A program made the position numbers and the translations under genes. A stretch of 64,000 bases of DNA. Origin: Dimorphilus gyrociliatus. Its lineage: Eukaryota; Annelida; Polychaeta; Dinophilidae. Under the pieces are notes generated by a model, which did not search any database, was not told the DNA's origin, and worked only from the letters and a program-made list of their open reading frames with translations. The stretch lies in the NCBI GenBank assembly GCA_904063045.1, contig CAJFCJ010000024.1, forward strand, positions 620,001 to 684,000, written 5' to 3'. Every line of letters begins with the position of its first letter. Within the stretch, counting starts at the first letter, position 1. Positions 14,862 through 27,320 of this stretch are shown here, piece after piece.

Positions 14862-15868
14862 TTAACGTCGAGCTCTATAAAATTGAATGCTGCTTAGGAC
14901 AGCAACAATTACGAAAAATCCAGCTCCAATAGCAATAAAAGCAAATGACCAAGATAGTGATGGGTTGTCCTCGTGTGATCCACCTCTTTTTAGTTCGTTC
15001 TTCTTAACGGCAAATATAATTAACCCAACAACGGAGAAGATAGCTAAATAGGGTAAGGGATAACCATGTAACTATATACAAGTATATAAATAGTGTATAT
15101 TACAAAAATAGAAAGAATAGAATAGCTATAGAAAAAAATGGAAAATAATTTCGCTAAGTGAACAATTTCTTTTTTAGTGTATAGGGAGAAATTCTCTAAA
15201 GCAATTCGCTCATTAACCACTCATTCGTTCGCATGATGTCATAATTTTTTGCACTACTTATGCTATTAGAAATGTACGGTTATAATTGTATAACTTTTTG
15301 TTATTTCTGTCTTTTTGTATGGAACAGGGAGAACAATTAAAAATGGATGAGTCTTCTTTTTTTTTCTTACGATCTCTCTAATTATTCTATATTGTATTTA
15401 TTATTTTTGAAAATGATGAACTCTAACTTACCAGAGCATATAGATCCAATAAGGACCGTGATAAGCATTCCACCCTTTGTACAGCAGCCATGAATACAAA
15501 CATAAAATCCTGCTCCCAAAAGTGCTATGGCCCCAAATCCTAAACCAATAGTAGTAAGGGCTTGAACAGCTTGAAACCAATCTTGCCTATCTTTAATTTT
15601 AATCGTGTCACAATTGCAAGTTTCCCAAAGTCCATGTTGGGTAGTTTCAGAATTTGAACGATCTTGAATTAACCAACCGGAAGTAGCAAATCCGAGAACT
15701 CCGGCTAAAATAGCAGCAACTGCTAGGGCCTGTTTATAATTGATAAAAAATTTTCGTTTTATTTCTTTTTAATTTAAAGATATTATTCGAAATAAATACC
15801 AATATTGCTCCTGCTATACCTCTGAGGTCGATGGTATGAACTTCGGCTGACTGTTGAACTTTAGTCAT
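14862..15868 (-). CDS. Claudin/PMP22-family four-span membrane protein
   Basis: Three coding exons on the minus strand (15868-15800, 15729-15432, 15043-14862) join in frame to give 182 residues. Four hydrophobic segments are visible, roughly residues 17-44, 75-95, 100-125 and 145-170. The first extracellular loop has the claudin signature: W42, then GLW at 56-58 followed by two cysteines (C61, C63). The spacing between the cysteines (CxC) is much shorter than in vertebrate claudins. Claudins seal epithelial junctions, while PMP22/EMP relatives act in membrane organisation; the motif alone does not separate them. The C-terminus (YRARR) has no classical PDZ-binding end. A splice acceptor (ttttgcag) just before the ATG and a matching donor near 15995 indicate a non-coding first exon up to about 16190. 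Confidence 0.85.
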
Positions 15869-16217
15869 AGTTTTTAGAGAATTCTGCAAAAGAAACAGAG
15901 ATAAAATTATCTCTATTCAGTTAAGATATAATCTTTCGCTATATTTATCTTTATTTATAAATAAAGGGTGAAAAGTAACTTGGTAACTACTTACCTTTAA
16001 TTATTAATGATCAAAGGATAATCGTGATTATATTTATTGTTCTAAGAGAAGAGACTGTCTGTTTTCTAACCAAAAAGTTGCTCGAATACAACAATATCGC
16101 ACACGCCCAACGCGTAATGCTGATTCACAATTCACATATTTAATATAATGTATATTTGCAAAGCGCCTCGAAGAGCACCAACTGCAAAAACTGCACCAAC
16201 CAACCAGGCAGCAGTGT

Positions 16218-16225
16218 TTATAAAA
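16218..16225 (-). promoter_or_regulatory. TATA-like element upstream of claudin-like gene
   Basis: TTTATAAA (read from either strand) lies beyond the inferred 5' UTR exon of the claudin-like gene. A transcription start about 30 bases away (near 16190) would give a first exon ending at the donor at 15995. Assignment is by position. Confidence 0.4.
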
Positions 16226-18550
16226 AGTACCAGTTACTATTTTACAGTACGCACTCTCTCGATTTTTATTTCGTTCCCTCTCTCTCTGTTACTCTATATA
16301 TTTTGTGTATAGGATCAAATTGATTTTTTTATAATATGGGGGCCTACACCTCACTATTTAAATGCAAATTTGTATATCATAGTTTTGTGGCCCACTATTT
16401 ATGTCCTCAAAATAAGGCCTATTGGGGTTATAGTTCTAAACGACTGTTCAATTTTCTATTATTATCACTATTACTTTTGTATTCTCGCTTCGCCACCCAC
16501 TCTCATGACTGCTGCCATCTACTTTATAGAGAAAGAACTATCTACTTGTATTAACTGTACGCGTCAAGTAAGGGTGTAGTTTTTAAAACAATATAGTAGA
16601 TAAAAAAGAAATAGAATTATATTGAAAAGAAAGGAAGCACTTTTCTTCTTATTCTTACATTGTTTCATCTTTTTTTTTCCCTCTGCAATCTTTTCTTTTT
16701 AACAAAATATTAAAGCTAACAGTTAACTTTCTTTAAGATATGTATACATTTATAATTTTCTTTACTTAGATTCCTAGTTTACTTTCGTATTGAATAAATA
16801 CTGCTAAACTTGATCAAACTGTAAGCTTAAGTAAAGGATTAAATAAAAATTGTAATTGTTGTGTCTTTTCACATAAATTTTATTCCTTATGTTTTCTTCT
16901 CTACTATTTACTTCTTTCTTTATTCATCATCTCTTTTTTCCTCTTCTTTTCCTTTTTCTTTCTTTCTTTCTCTCTCCTTCTCTATTTCTTTTGTATATTA
17001 CTTTTCAGTACGAATAATACCTCATTTCTATAGTATGTAATAGCTGTGGAACAATACTAATTTGTTTTATATAATTCATAATCTGTCTAAATTAATTTAT
17101 TAATGGACCAATGTTAATATCTTCTTTATGTATACCTTTAAATAGAAAGGACACGACTTAACCTTGAATAATATTGATGTTTGATCTATTAAGGCCCATA
17201 AATAAGAATAAATTGTTATTAAATGAATGTACAACGTTTAAAAAGGAATAATAAATCACTTTCCTTTCCTCAAGTAACTTTTTTGTAGGCGTTGCGTAAT
17301 ATCTTATCTTTATCTAGTAACATTAAAAAGTTTATACCGACCTTTTATTGATATATTCAAGTTAAGTAATAAATGAATAAAGTCATAAATGAATAAATAA
17401 GCATTGTTTTCCAAGTTGATATGATGAAGTTAGTCTAAAAGAAACCGTTGAAAAGGTGTTTCTAGAGATGATAAATTTGAATCCATTTGGCGTCTAACTA
17501 ATGGATTATACTTTTTCGATAAAAACCAAGCGAAATGGAAGTGCTTAAAAGCTATAAGATATCCCCCACCCTCCCTAACAATCTACTTTACATCAGGGCT
17601 TAACCCTCAAGACGCATATGTCTCAAAAACCTAGCAGACCAGATGACATACTTATTCTCGTACTAAATACAAAAAAGAAAGAAATATTGAAGAAATTAGT
17701 GTTGTTACAGTATTATAAATATCTCGTTACGAGCAGAAATGGTAAAGACGTGCAAAGGATGAAATTTTTCCTCATTCTAACGAATTCTTTATTTTTCTCC
17801 TCTTCTCTCGCATTTCCTTTTGCTTCCTTGTTTTCTTTTATTGCAAAGTTTAAACTAAAGAAGTCTACTTTAGACGGATAATTACGACAAAAAAATGACA
17901 GATATTTCATACTAACATAAACTGTCCTTGGACAATTTTTTTAGAATTATTAGTATTTTTTGCATTATATTGTTATTTTTATTATTATTATTTTTCTCAC
18001 TATTGTATTGTATCTGTTGTTGTTAGTATTAGATTTCTTCGTAAGGAGTTTCAACTTTCTGCTTTCTCTAATGATTACGTAACAAGGAAAATTCCTCCCC
18101 TTAACACAGAAATTTTAGTAAAGGAATGCCATAAAATTTTTTTATAGCTATATTATTAATTATATTTAAATATATCCAAGTTGATTCACGTTTTTTTTAT
18201 TATAGGCTTACTATATATGCTTCAGTGGTGCTTTGGCCGAATTAAGTAAATAGGTAGGGGCTTAGTCAATATTTATTTCTAAGAGATCAATGTAGAACGT
18301 GTAGAGCAAGGAGACGTTTAATTTCACTTTTCTCAATAACAGGTATAAGGCATCTTTCTTTTTTAAAGAAAACATATAGTTTGCAAATATTATAAATTAT
18401 TACATAATTTTGAAAAAGATTAGGCTTTTTCAATTATGTGAATAAGTTTTTTTCTTTCTATTCTTCTTTTGTTAGTACAAAAATTGTATTATATTTATAG
18501 AATCAGTATGTATTTTGTATATTTATACAGATATATGTAACGACATACGG

Positions 18551-18568
18551 TATATATATAATTATATA

Positions 18569-18609
<41 letters not shown>

Positions 18610-18650
18610 TATATATACACATATATATAAATTTATATATATATATAAAT
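18551..18650. repeat. (TA)n microsatellite, interrupted
   Basis: Near-continuous TA dinucleotides over about 100 bases with a few interruptions, in intergenic DNA. Confidence 0.9.
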
Positions 18651-19990
18651 ACTTGGTCAAGTGTGGAATGTACAATTTTCTATGAGGAGAACAATAATTG
18701 CTGAAAAAAAATTGCATACCGAAGTGTATTGCTTGTCTATAGTATACTCTAACATACTTACTAGATATTCCTTTTAGAATGTAGTATATATATTATGCAT
18801 TATATTTAGTCGTGTATTTCATCAAAGTAACAATCTTTATTAAACATTAAAACATTAAAATTCATCAATACTAATCAGCAATTAACCATTACATTTAAGA
18901 GAAAATAAAAATTAATTAATGTTTGTATACTATTAATTAATAATCTATTGTTTATTTTAGTAAGAACTGTAACAATGATTTTCTCTCTTTATTTTTTCAT
19001 AGAAAATTTATTTCAAGTAAAAATAGGATAAATCAATTTGTTACTTTCGTTGTAATTGTGTATTTTGATATGAACACTATACTTTTTTATCCATTTTTAT
19101 TATAAATATTTATATAATTCGTGTACTTGTGTAAATATAAAATAGTACATTTTATATATGCAGTACATATACATATATACATATATATATATATATACTG
19201 CATTTACATATTAATTTTCATATTTTCATGTAGAACTAAAGTAAAGGAAATTAATCTGGCATAGTTTACTTTTGAGTAAAAGAAATATAAAACTGCAAAC
19301 ATCTATAAGATGAATACTTTTTTCTCAGTTAATAATAATTGGTTAGGTAAAACAATGCTTAAATATTGATTAGCATTATATTTTTGACAGGATCAATGAG
19401 GAGCACATAGTTACAATGTTAGTTTACGGTTTGGCAAATAAATGTTAGAACAGTACTTAATTGAATCTGACCTTGTGTAGTAAATTATCACTATTATTAG
19501 TTTATTATTTTAATAAAAAACAACTTCTGATTCAAGTGTACAATACACATTATATAATTTATTTAACTTCTACTAATATATATATACTAATATATTAGAT
19601 ATATTAGATTTATACAGTAATATACTTGATTAAAGATTTGTAGGAACATGTTGAAATTTTTTAATTGTTTGATAAATTGTTTAGTCGCAATTGTTGATAC
19701 AATAGTATCTTAATATACCTTTCCAATTTCTTTTATCAAGGTTAACTGTTAATTTATTAGAAATACTTCTTTGAAGTAGGTAATATCCATATAATTAGAT
19801 ATACAATTAGGTATATATCTATTAAAAGAAAGCGTAATTATCGTCCTATTCTTTAGTATATTAGGTATTTTTATATGTAGAAATAAATAGAAATAAACTA
19901 GGGAGAGTTAACTTTTTTCCTTCAGCTTAACTTTATGGCAATTTAAGTATTAGGTATTATTTTCTTATGATATCAATTAGTTGAATATGG

Positions 19991-20065
19991 ATTATATATA
20001 TATATATAAATATATATTATACATTTATATATGTATATATAGTATATATAGTATACATACACAGC

Positions 20066-20129
<64 letters not shown>

Positions 20130-20130
20130 A
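19991..20130. repeat. (TA)n microsatellite
   Basis: TA-rich tract whose last 60 bases or so are nearly pure TA dinucleotides; it lies about 600 bases before the TRIM-NHL promoter. Confidence 0.9.
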
Positions 20131-20729
20131 ATATTTTTAAAATGTACTAATTTGATTATTCTTTAATAAATATGTATTTACAAATTGGCACTTTTATTCT
20201 CTGTGTAACTTTCAAATCCTTTCCTTTCTGTCTTATATTTAAACTAAGTGTTAATATTAAATAGTATTATGTGGAGCAATCGTTATCATATCAAGTACTT
20301 AATCTAAATCTAACGTTAAAAATGCCACAGTATTACTTAGGCTTAAGAAGGAGATTTTTTTTTAGAATTAATACAAAAAAAATCCGAAAGGAGGCGTTCT
20401 TTCTTGTTTAAAAAATAGAAAGGTGGTGTAATGAATATAAAGCGATAGATCGATGATAATCAAACAATTAAATGGTAGTGTACACTTGTGTTAAGAATAG
20501 TTGAGATATTAGTGAAATATTTTTTAAAATATGCAACAAGGTCATTCAATTAAAGCACGACAAAGATAAAACGCTATCGTGTTAATCAGCGTTGCGGAAT
20601 GCGACAGAATCGTTAATCAGTTTATTACAAAAAAAAGAAAAATAAGAAGAGAAAAACTTAGTACCGGCAGTGCAACGATAAGCTACGTACGAATGAGAAA
20701 GAGAAAAAATTTCGCTACCAGGACTCAAC

Positions 20730-20736
20730 TATAAAG
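20730..20736 (+). promoter_or_regulatory. TATA box of the TRIM-NHL gene
   Basis: TATAAAG lies about 100 bases upstream of the ATG at 20837, preceding a relatively GC-rich stretch that would be the 5' UTR. Confidence 0.45.
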
Positions 20737-20836
20737 GCATTCAGTACAGGCGACTGCAACGATCTCTGGTGCAGTTGGCAGGTTAGACGCCGTTTTATTG
20801 TTTGTACATAATTCACCTGCGAAATAACATTGGCTT

Positions 20837-21639
20837 ATGTCGTCAATCAGGCGCCGTTTATCGATGGCTACCCAAAGTATGAACAAGCATAAGGCACCTA
20901 GTAGGTCCTTATCGACGAAAGCTCCCGAAGGTAGAAGAACATCAGTATCATCGCAACCTTCGAGGAGAGCGTCGATTGTTTCTTGGAGAGCATCAACTGG
21001 ATCTAATTTTCTTGAGGTTGAACATTGTCTTATGTGCGTTCAAGTTCCAACTGGTGGAAGGACATTAAAATGCGATCATATAATTTGCGAAGGGTAAGTG
21101 TTTTCATGTTATTTTCAAACAGTATAGTATAAAAGGAAGCATTTTTTCCCTTGGAAAAGCAGCAAACCAGCTGTAAATAATTTTATAATTAGCAAAAAAA
21201 TTATATACTCGAAAAATTTTTTAATAGGTTATCAGAGTCTTACTAAGCCTTTTACATTTATACTATACTTAAATTCTCCACTCTAAAAATATCTCTTATA
21301 TATACTGTATATACTGTATATAGATATATATATTAAATGTAATCAAATTTAAGAGATTCTCATTTAATTCTTGTTACCCAAGCGTTGTATTTAGGATTAT
21401 GTAATATATACTTTACTAATATATATATAGAGAGAGAGATTATTAGTATTCACCTCTCTATTTATCATATTTTTTCCTTAATATTTCATACATAAATGCC
21501 TACAGGGTATTAGAATCAACAGATATTACATTTTTACAGTAAAAGTTTCCCAATGTTCTTTATAAACAAGTCATATGTAATTATATTTACTTTTAATAAT
21601 TTATTTTATTGTAACGTATGAAATTGTAATAACAATATC

Positions 21640-21674
<35 letters not shown>

Positions 21675-22734
21675 CGTTAACTAAAGCAAATATAGATAAT
21701 TTTGAAGAAATTTTTATCAATTTACTTGTATTTAATATATATATTATCAATATAGTCTGTGTAAGAGAAACATATGTTTAATAGAATAATACTTGTATTA
21801 AACCCATTTTAAGAATTGATAATCAACGATGATTAAGAATGATAGAAAAAATCGAAAGCAACAGAGAGAATAGGAATGAAAGAAGATATTTGATGAAGAC
21901 AAGAATATTACTCTTTATCATTGCCAAGCTTTACTCTTTCCTCTTTACATTTTTCTTTCATTCTCTTCTCTTCTCTTTATGCCTTTTGTATTTGCTAAAG
22001 TATTACCACTGGAAAAGGAAATATTTTCACTTCTCATGTTAGTTCAATTTAAGCAGCTAAAAAAAGAAGGAATGACGATATTTTCCTAAAAATAACAATG
22101 CTTGCTAACGATATTAAATGAGAAGCTTTGTTTTTTTCACACGCTATTAGGAAAATACCTTAGAATTTTTACATTGGGTAAACACGAATATATTCTCCAA
22201 TTTCAAACTGAAATTCCTAATTATTCAACTCTAAATGGTTTACAGATCGTTAAATCTCTAATTTATTTATAAGGTCGTCTCAAAGATACATATATTATTT
22301 TAATACCCAACCGATAAAAATCTATAAAAAGTGAACGTTTCATTTTCATTCATGTGAAAATTAAGAACAGTTCTCAGTTAAACTTTAGTTTTCGTTGGCT
22401 GGTTGAATAGTATTAATTTGTTTATATAAGCAGGAAAATTTATAAATCAAGACAATATTAGAATGATAAATGAGATATCAATAAATCTATATTAAGTTGT
22501 ATAAATTTGTATAGTTTTTCTTTTTTATTTTTAGTTCTTTTCTCTTTTTTCTCCGCTTTTATCTTTAGATTAGACATAAATTCATTAAAATAATCAAAAA
22601 TCTTTACTTCATGCCTCTTATCTTGACAAAGTAACGTAATAGAAAGCTCATTGGGGAATTGAGAAAAAAGTTTTCCTGTATAGTATATACAGTATAGGAT
22701 AAGGAATAAATTGACATATAACGTACGTTATACA

Positions 22735-22769
<35 letters not shown>

Positions 22770-25700
22770 ATAAATATCTCTCCATATTTCATAGACACAA
22801 ATAGATACTTTTGAGAAATCCATTATTAAATCAATCACGATTCGTCAGTTATTACTTGATCAGTTTTTATTAATATAAATTAAACCATCTTACCATTTAG
22901 ACCACGTAAAAATTCGTTTTAACTATATTATAAACATATTTAATAGTCATGTCCAAATATAGATTTAAGAGGATTTACTATAAATTTTACGTATATTGTT
23001 GTTCTTTCCAATTTATTTCTCAATGAAAAAATGAGCATCGTTGATCATGTCACCTTCATTGGTGACAAACAAAAAAAAATGAGATATTGATTTTTTTCAA
23101 AGTAACTAATACTCCATGTACTTGAGCATGTGGGTGAATTAGTACATTGTTTGTTATATATAACTTCACTATTTAATACAATATTTTATAGTTATAATTA
23201 ATTAATTATTTATTATTAAGTAGACAAGAAGATAAAAATTTAATTTTACGTATTTCCTATTAAAAAATTAAAGCATTACGTCTTTCCGTCATGCATAATC
23301 AAGCAATAAAGGTATCTGTCCTGAAATTTAGATATTCTTCCTATAGAATAGCAATTCTTTTTCTATACTAATGTCAATTTATATTTAAAACTAAATGGAC
23401 GATTGAAGGAATTCTTATATAAACTAAATATAGGTAATTTTTTTTAGCAGTCATAATACTTTGATATAAGAAAAGAAAGTACAGTAAATATTTTTATAAA
23501 AGAAATAAATCAAGGATTTACTACTAGTAGTTTTTTAGTTTAAAGCTATTTGTCATACTTGTATAATTATTAAGTAAAAGTTAAAATATAATGTATTGAT
23601 AGATTTACAGCATGCTATTTAGTAACACTGTACATTGTTCATATAGAAAAAAAGTGAGAATAAAAGAAAGGCCTTGATGATAAACAAGGAAAGTGTTAAA
23701 AAAGACAGAAATATTTATACAGTTTTCTCCGTGTACAATAAAAGAGAAAGAGACAGGTGGAAACTAGGAGAGCTAGAGAGAGAGAGAGAGAGAGGTGGGG
23801 AGGGGGGTGGGGGACAATAAGAAGTAGGGAAATAGGAAAGAAATCTAAAAGAAAATACTATCCTTATTCATTGTTTTTTCACAAATTGTGATATATATGT
23901 ACGTATAATACATTATGTAGACCATTAACTTCTTTATGTGTTACGTACATTTAGTTTAAGTAAAAACAAAGAGGATTAGTTGCCTCCCACAGAAAATAAA
24001 TCGAATAGCAACGTCATTAATTAATACATAAATTGTTAAAAATAATTCTGAAGTTTTTATTTGGGACATGAAGAGTTAACGAAAAATCAGAGAATATCCC
24101 TTTACCAAATATAGAAAAAGCTCATTTATACACATATTAGGCACTTAAAGCCTTTATTTACTTATATATATATATATATATAAGTCGTATAAGTTGTACA
24201 TGTATTTCTATTTTAGCATGTATTGGATACTAAGTAATAAGAAATAATATATTGCATTTGTTAAGTTCTGATCAAAGTCATTTGAAAAAAACACTGCCTA
24301 TTTAATGCATATGTCTTCTTGTAATAGTATCAGTTTCAACGTAAAATTTTCCCGAATCGCTGACTATCAGTCGAGGGTTACTCTGATTCATGATCCTAAC
24401 CTGCAATAACTTATTGTCTTTTAACAGGTGCCTTCGACATTACTGCGCCGTTTATGGAGGGGTATGCTACGAAGAGGATGACCAATTTGTTCGTTGTCCT
24501 GTTTGCCTGCAGACAACACTTTTAGAGAATAACGGTCTGTCAGGGTTACCGGCTGCTGGAGAGGGAATATCTTCACCTCGAACAAAATTACAACCTTTAG
24601 TCGAGTCCTTAAAAAAATGTGACGTCTGTAGTTCAAAATTGCCCCCTTCTCAATCAAATGGGACTTTAACACCATCGCCTTCCTTCGGTTGTGATTTAAG
24701 CTCAAGTTTCGTAGATGACATAGCAGAATTCTATTGTACAAAATGTGCCGTCCATTTATGCGACGTCTGCAAGCAATCTCATTCAAAACCTTTGGTATTT
24801 AGAGATCACTCTGGTCAGTAAAATAAGTAAATTTATTTTAATATTATATATTATTGATTACCTAGGACTTGTGGTAAATATATCTCGATATAGTTACATA
24901 AACACATCTATTTATGTTGTAGGAACACAAGGAATAGAAATGCAACTGTACATTCATGACATGATAATGTCTATCTAGCATCTCTCTAGCATTTAAGGAA
25001 TATATATATAGCTAATTACTAAATATATGGGTAATATTGTATATATTGTTATATTCTGCACTGAAAAAAAATAGAATTCTTTTAATAGATCATCGTGGTT
25101 AGTCGCGATAATCTTATCTCTGTTTGCGCATAAGATAATCAATTATTAAATGAAGCTCTGAACAGAGCGTTAAATTTTTTTCAGTACCAAATTTATATAA
25201 AATTATTAAAATCTCATTTTTTAACCGACAAAAAAAACCATAAAAGTAAGAATGCAATAAATCATATAAAAATCTTTATTTAAATAAACTTATTTTACAG
25301 TTATATAAATAGCGGAAAATCAATATGATCTGCTTCTTTCCGTACATTTTCTAGGGTTCCTTTTTTATTAACTTTAAAGAAAAAAAAGTCAATTTAAAGA
25401 TTTCTTTCTTCTCTATTAATAAAAATTGTCTATAAATTCTTTATTTATTTATTTAATATTTTAACTGAATATTACTAGAAAAATATAAATTTTAACTTAT
25501 TCTAAACATACGACTGACAACATTCAGGTTGAAAATTATTATAGCCAATTAATAGCTAATACTCCTTGTAAGAGGGTATCATTAATAAAAATTTATACAA
25601 ACAGATAAGAAATCCTTAACGGAATTAATTATCTTTTGCATAGTTTTTACTTGTATTGTCTAAGCGAATATTTATTAAGATAGCAAAAGAGCTTTACTAT

Positions 25701-27231
25701 AATCTGCATATTCATTAATGATTGTTAGTACTAGAATATCAGGGTATTTCTTAACTTTTTCTGGATAAGTTATTCTAAGGGATTTACTTAATATTTTTAG
25801 TAAAAATAAACAATTTTAATAGTTTCTTGTATTTTTTTTTTGACAGTACTACATGTCAGCAATAAAGAAGCTTTAACAACTATTTGTTCTATTCACAATC
25901 AGAGAGATTGTGCCTTCTATTGCAACAGCTGTAAGACGTCCGCCTGTTCACTTTGTGTTCTTTTAGAGCATAGCGAACATCGCGTAGTAAAATTACTGGA
26001 GGCATTGGATCAGAGTAGAGATATTTTAAGGTCTAGACTAGACATGCTGACCCATCATTTATCTAATTTACGTCACCGCCTAGAACAATTCACTCAAAAA
26101 AAAGTAGATGGAGGAACTGGGAAGGAGGGTAGGGATTTAGTAGAGAAAGCTGAACGTTTATCCAACTTGTCTGCTACTGTTCTCGAATTAGCGCAATCGC
26201 AAAAGATTTTAACTCTGTACGAAGACCTATCGTCCAGGATAAAATCCGTTATCGATATAGAAATACATCAACTTCGAATGGCTTTGGATAGTTCAGTCAC
26301 TCCTGGTTCAGAGCAACCAAGTCCAGAGCCAAACATGAAAACTGAGCACGAACAATTAAAAAGAACTCATACTGGAAACGCCCTTTATAAACCGGAAGTA
26401 ATCTGGAGAATGGAAAAGCTCAGAACTGATTCATCCGATTTATTCAATCCTTGCGACGTTGCTTGGTATGAGAATAGGCTGATTATAGTGGATTATGATA
26501 CGGCATCGAATAGCAAGTTAAGAGTCTTCGACGTGGCGGCTAGAAAAGAATTAGGGATATTAGGAACGTCCGATGTTAAGCCTTTAGGCGTTTGCGTCAC
26601 CAGAGATGGCAATATAGCTGTAACTGATAGTAAAGAGAAAAAAGTAAAAATTCTCTCTTCCGAGGGATTACTCATTGACTCTTGGGGAAAAGGCCATTTT
26701 GGATGGCCTTATGGTATTACTGTAGATTCCAGAGGGCATTTCATAGTATCTGATGCATTTAGTGATACTGTCGGCATCTATTCTAGTGACGGAAAGCTCA
26801 AAGTTAGCGTCGGGAATAAAAATATAACCTTAAGAAATCCTTATCATGTGACTGTTGATAAAAACGATAATGTTGTAGTTTGTGACAGTGGAAATAATTG
26901 TGTAAAAGTATTCGATATAAGTTCTGGTCGTCTTATGGCATCGATGAGACGAACAATTTCTTCATCAGCTGGTCCTAGAAAGAGTACAAAATTAAGATCT
27001 CCTAAAGGTGTTTGTACGGATCATAGGGCTGGTCATATCCTGGTTGCTGACGAATTTAGTAGAGTATGCATGTTTGATACTCAATTCGAATATGTGAGAA
27101 ACTTATTAACTGAACAAGATCATATAAAATTCCCAGAAGCTCTAGATATTAACAAATATGGACAATTGGCAGTTACTGAATGGAGCCCATCAAATATGTG
27201 TGCTTTAACCGTATTTTCGATATATGCATAA
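20837..27231 (+). CDS. TRIM-NHL RING-type E3 ubiquitin ligase
   Basis: Exons 20837-21093, 24428-24813 and 25847-27231 join in frame to give 675 residues. The N-terminus is basic and Ser/Arg-rich (1-58). A RING finger follows at about 64-112 (CLMC, CDHIIC, C87, C92, CPVC); its two halves are split by the 3.3-kb intron 1. Next come a B-box-like zinc module (about 149-210, CDVC...YCTKC...CDVC), a B-box 2 (about 225-265, CSIHNQRDC...CNSCK), a coiled coil (about 265-365) and a six-bladed NHL-type propeller to the C-terminus, with repeats such as PYGITVDSRGHFIVSD. Family members ubiquitinate proteins, and several (Mei-P26, TRIM71, Brat without RING) bind mRNA through NHL. No filamin repeat is evident between coiled coil and NHL, as in TRIM32 and Mei-P26. 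The exact orthologue is not assigned. Confidence 0.9.
21640..21675. repeat. (CAA)n microsatellite
   Basis: Twelve consecutive CAA trinucleotides (36 bases) within TRIM-NHL intron 1. Confidence 0.95.
22734..22767. repeat. (TA)n microsatellite
   Basis: Pure TA dinucleotides over about 34 bases within TRIM-NHL intron 1. Confidence 0.92.
23775..23814. repeat. (GA)n tract followed by G-rich tract
   Basis: About ten GA dinucleotides run straight into a G-rich stretch with runs of four, six and five G. It is an all-purine strand inside TRIM-NHL intron 1, unusual against the AT-rich background. Confidence 0.9.
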
Positions 27232-27284
27232 CTCTGAAAAGTATCTCCACTTTTACAATCTTCTAGTTTCTTCCCTATTTTCTC

Positions 27285-27320
<36 letters not shown>

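Larger units (their letters stand above)
16226..20729. other. AT-rich intergenic region with microsatellites
   Basis: No gene recognised in about 4.5 kb. A few open frames of 60-90 codons exist but have low-complexity AT-driven composition and no family resemblance. Long TA repeats at 18551-18650 and 19991-20130 are the main structure. Confidence 0.55.
21094..24427. other. Intron 1 of the TRIM-NHL gene (repeat-rich)
   Basis: A 3.3-kb intron, by far the longest in the window. It holds a (CAA)n tract, a (TA)n tract and a GA-rich/G-rich purine tract (annotated separately). No nested gene is seen; open frames here are short and AT-driven. Confidence 0.7.

Noticed and set aside
16336-16579. Two overlapping open frames of about 70 codons
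   Set aside because: AT-driven, Tyr/Leu/Phe-rich translations with no start context, splice partner or family resemblance.
17618-17910. 87-codon plus-strand and 65-codon minus-strand frames
   Set aside because: They overlap on opposite strands with low-complexity composition; neither looks like a protein family.
21640-21675. CRISPR-like or tandem array
   Set aside because: A simple CAA trinucleotide microsatellite; the genome is eukaryotic and there are no spacers.
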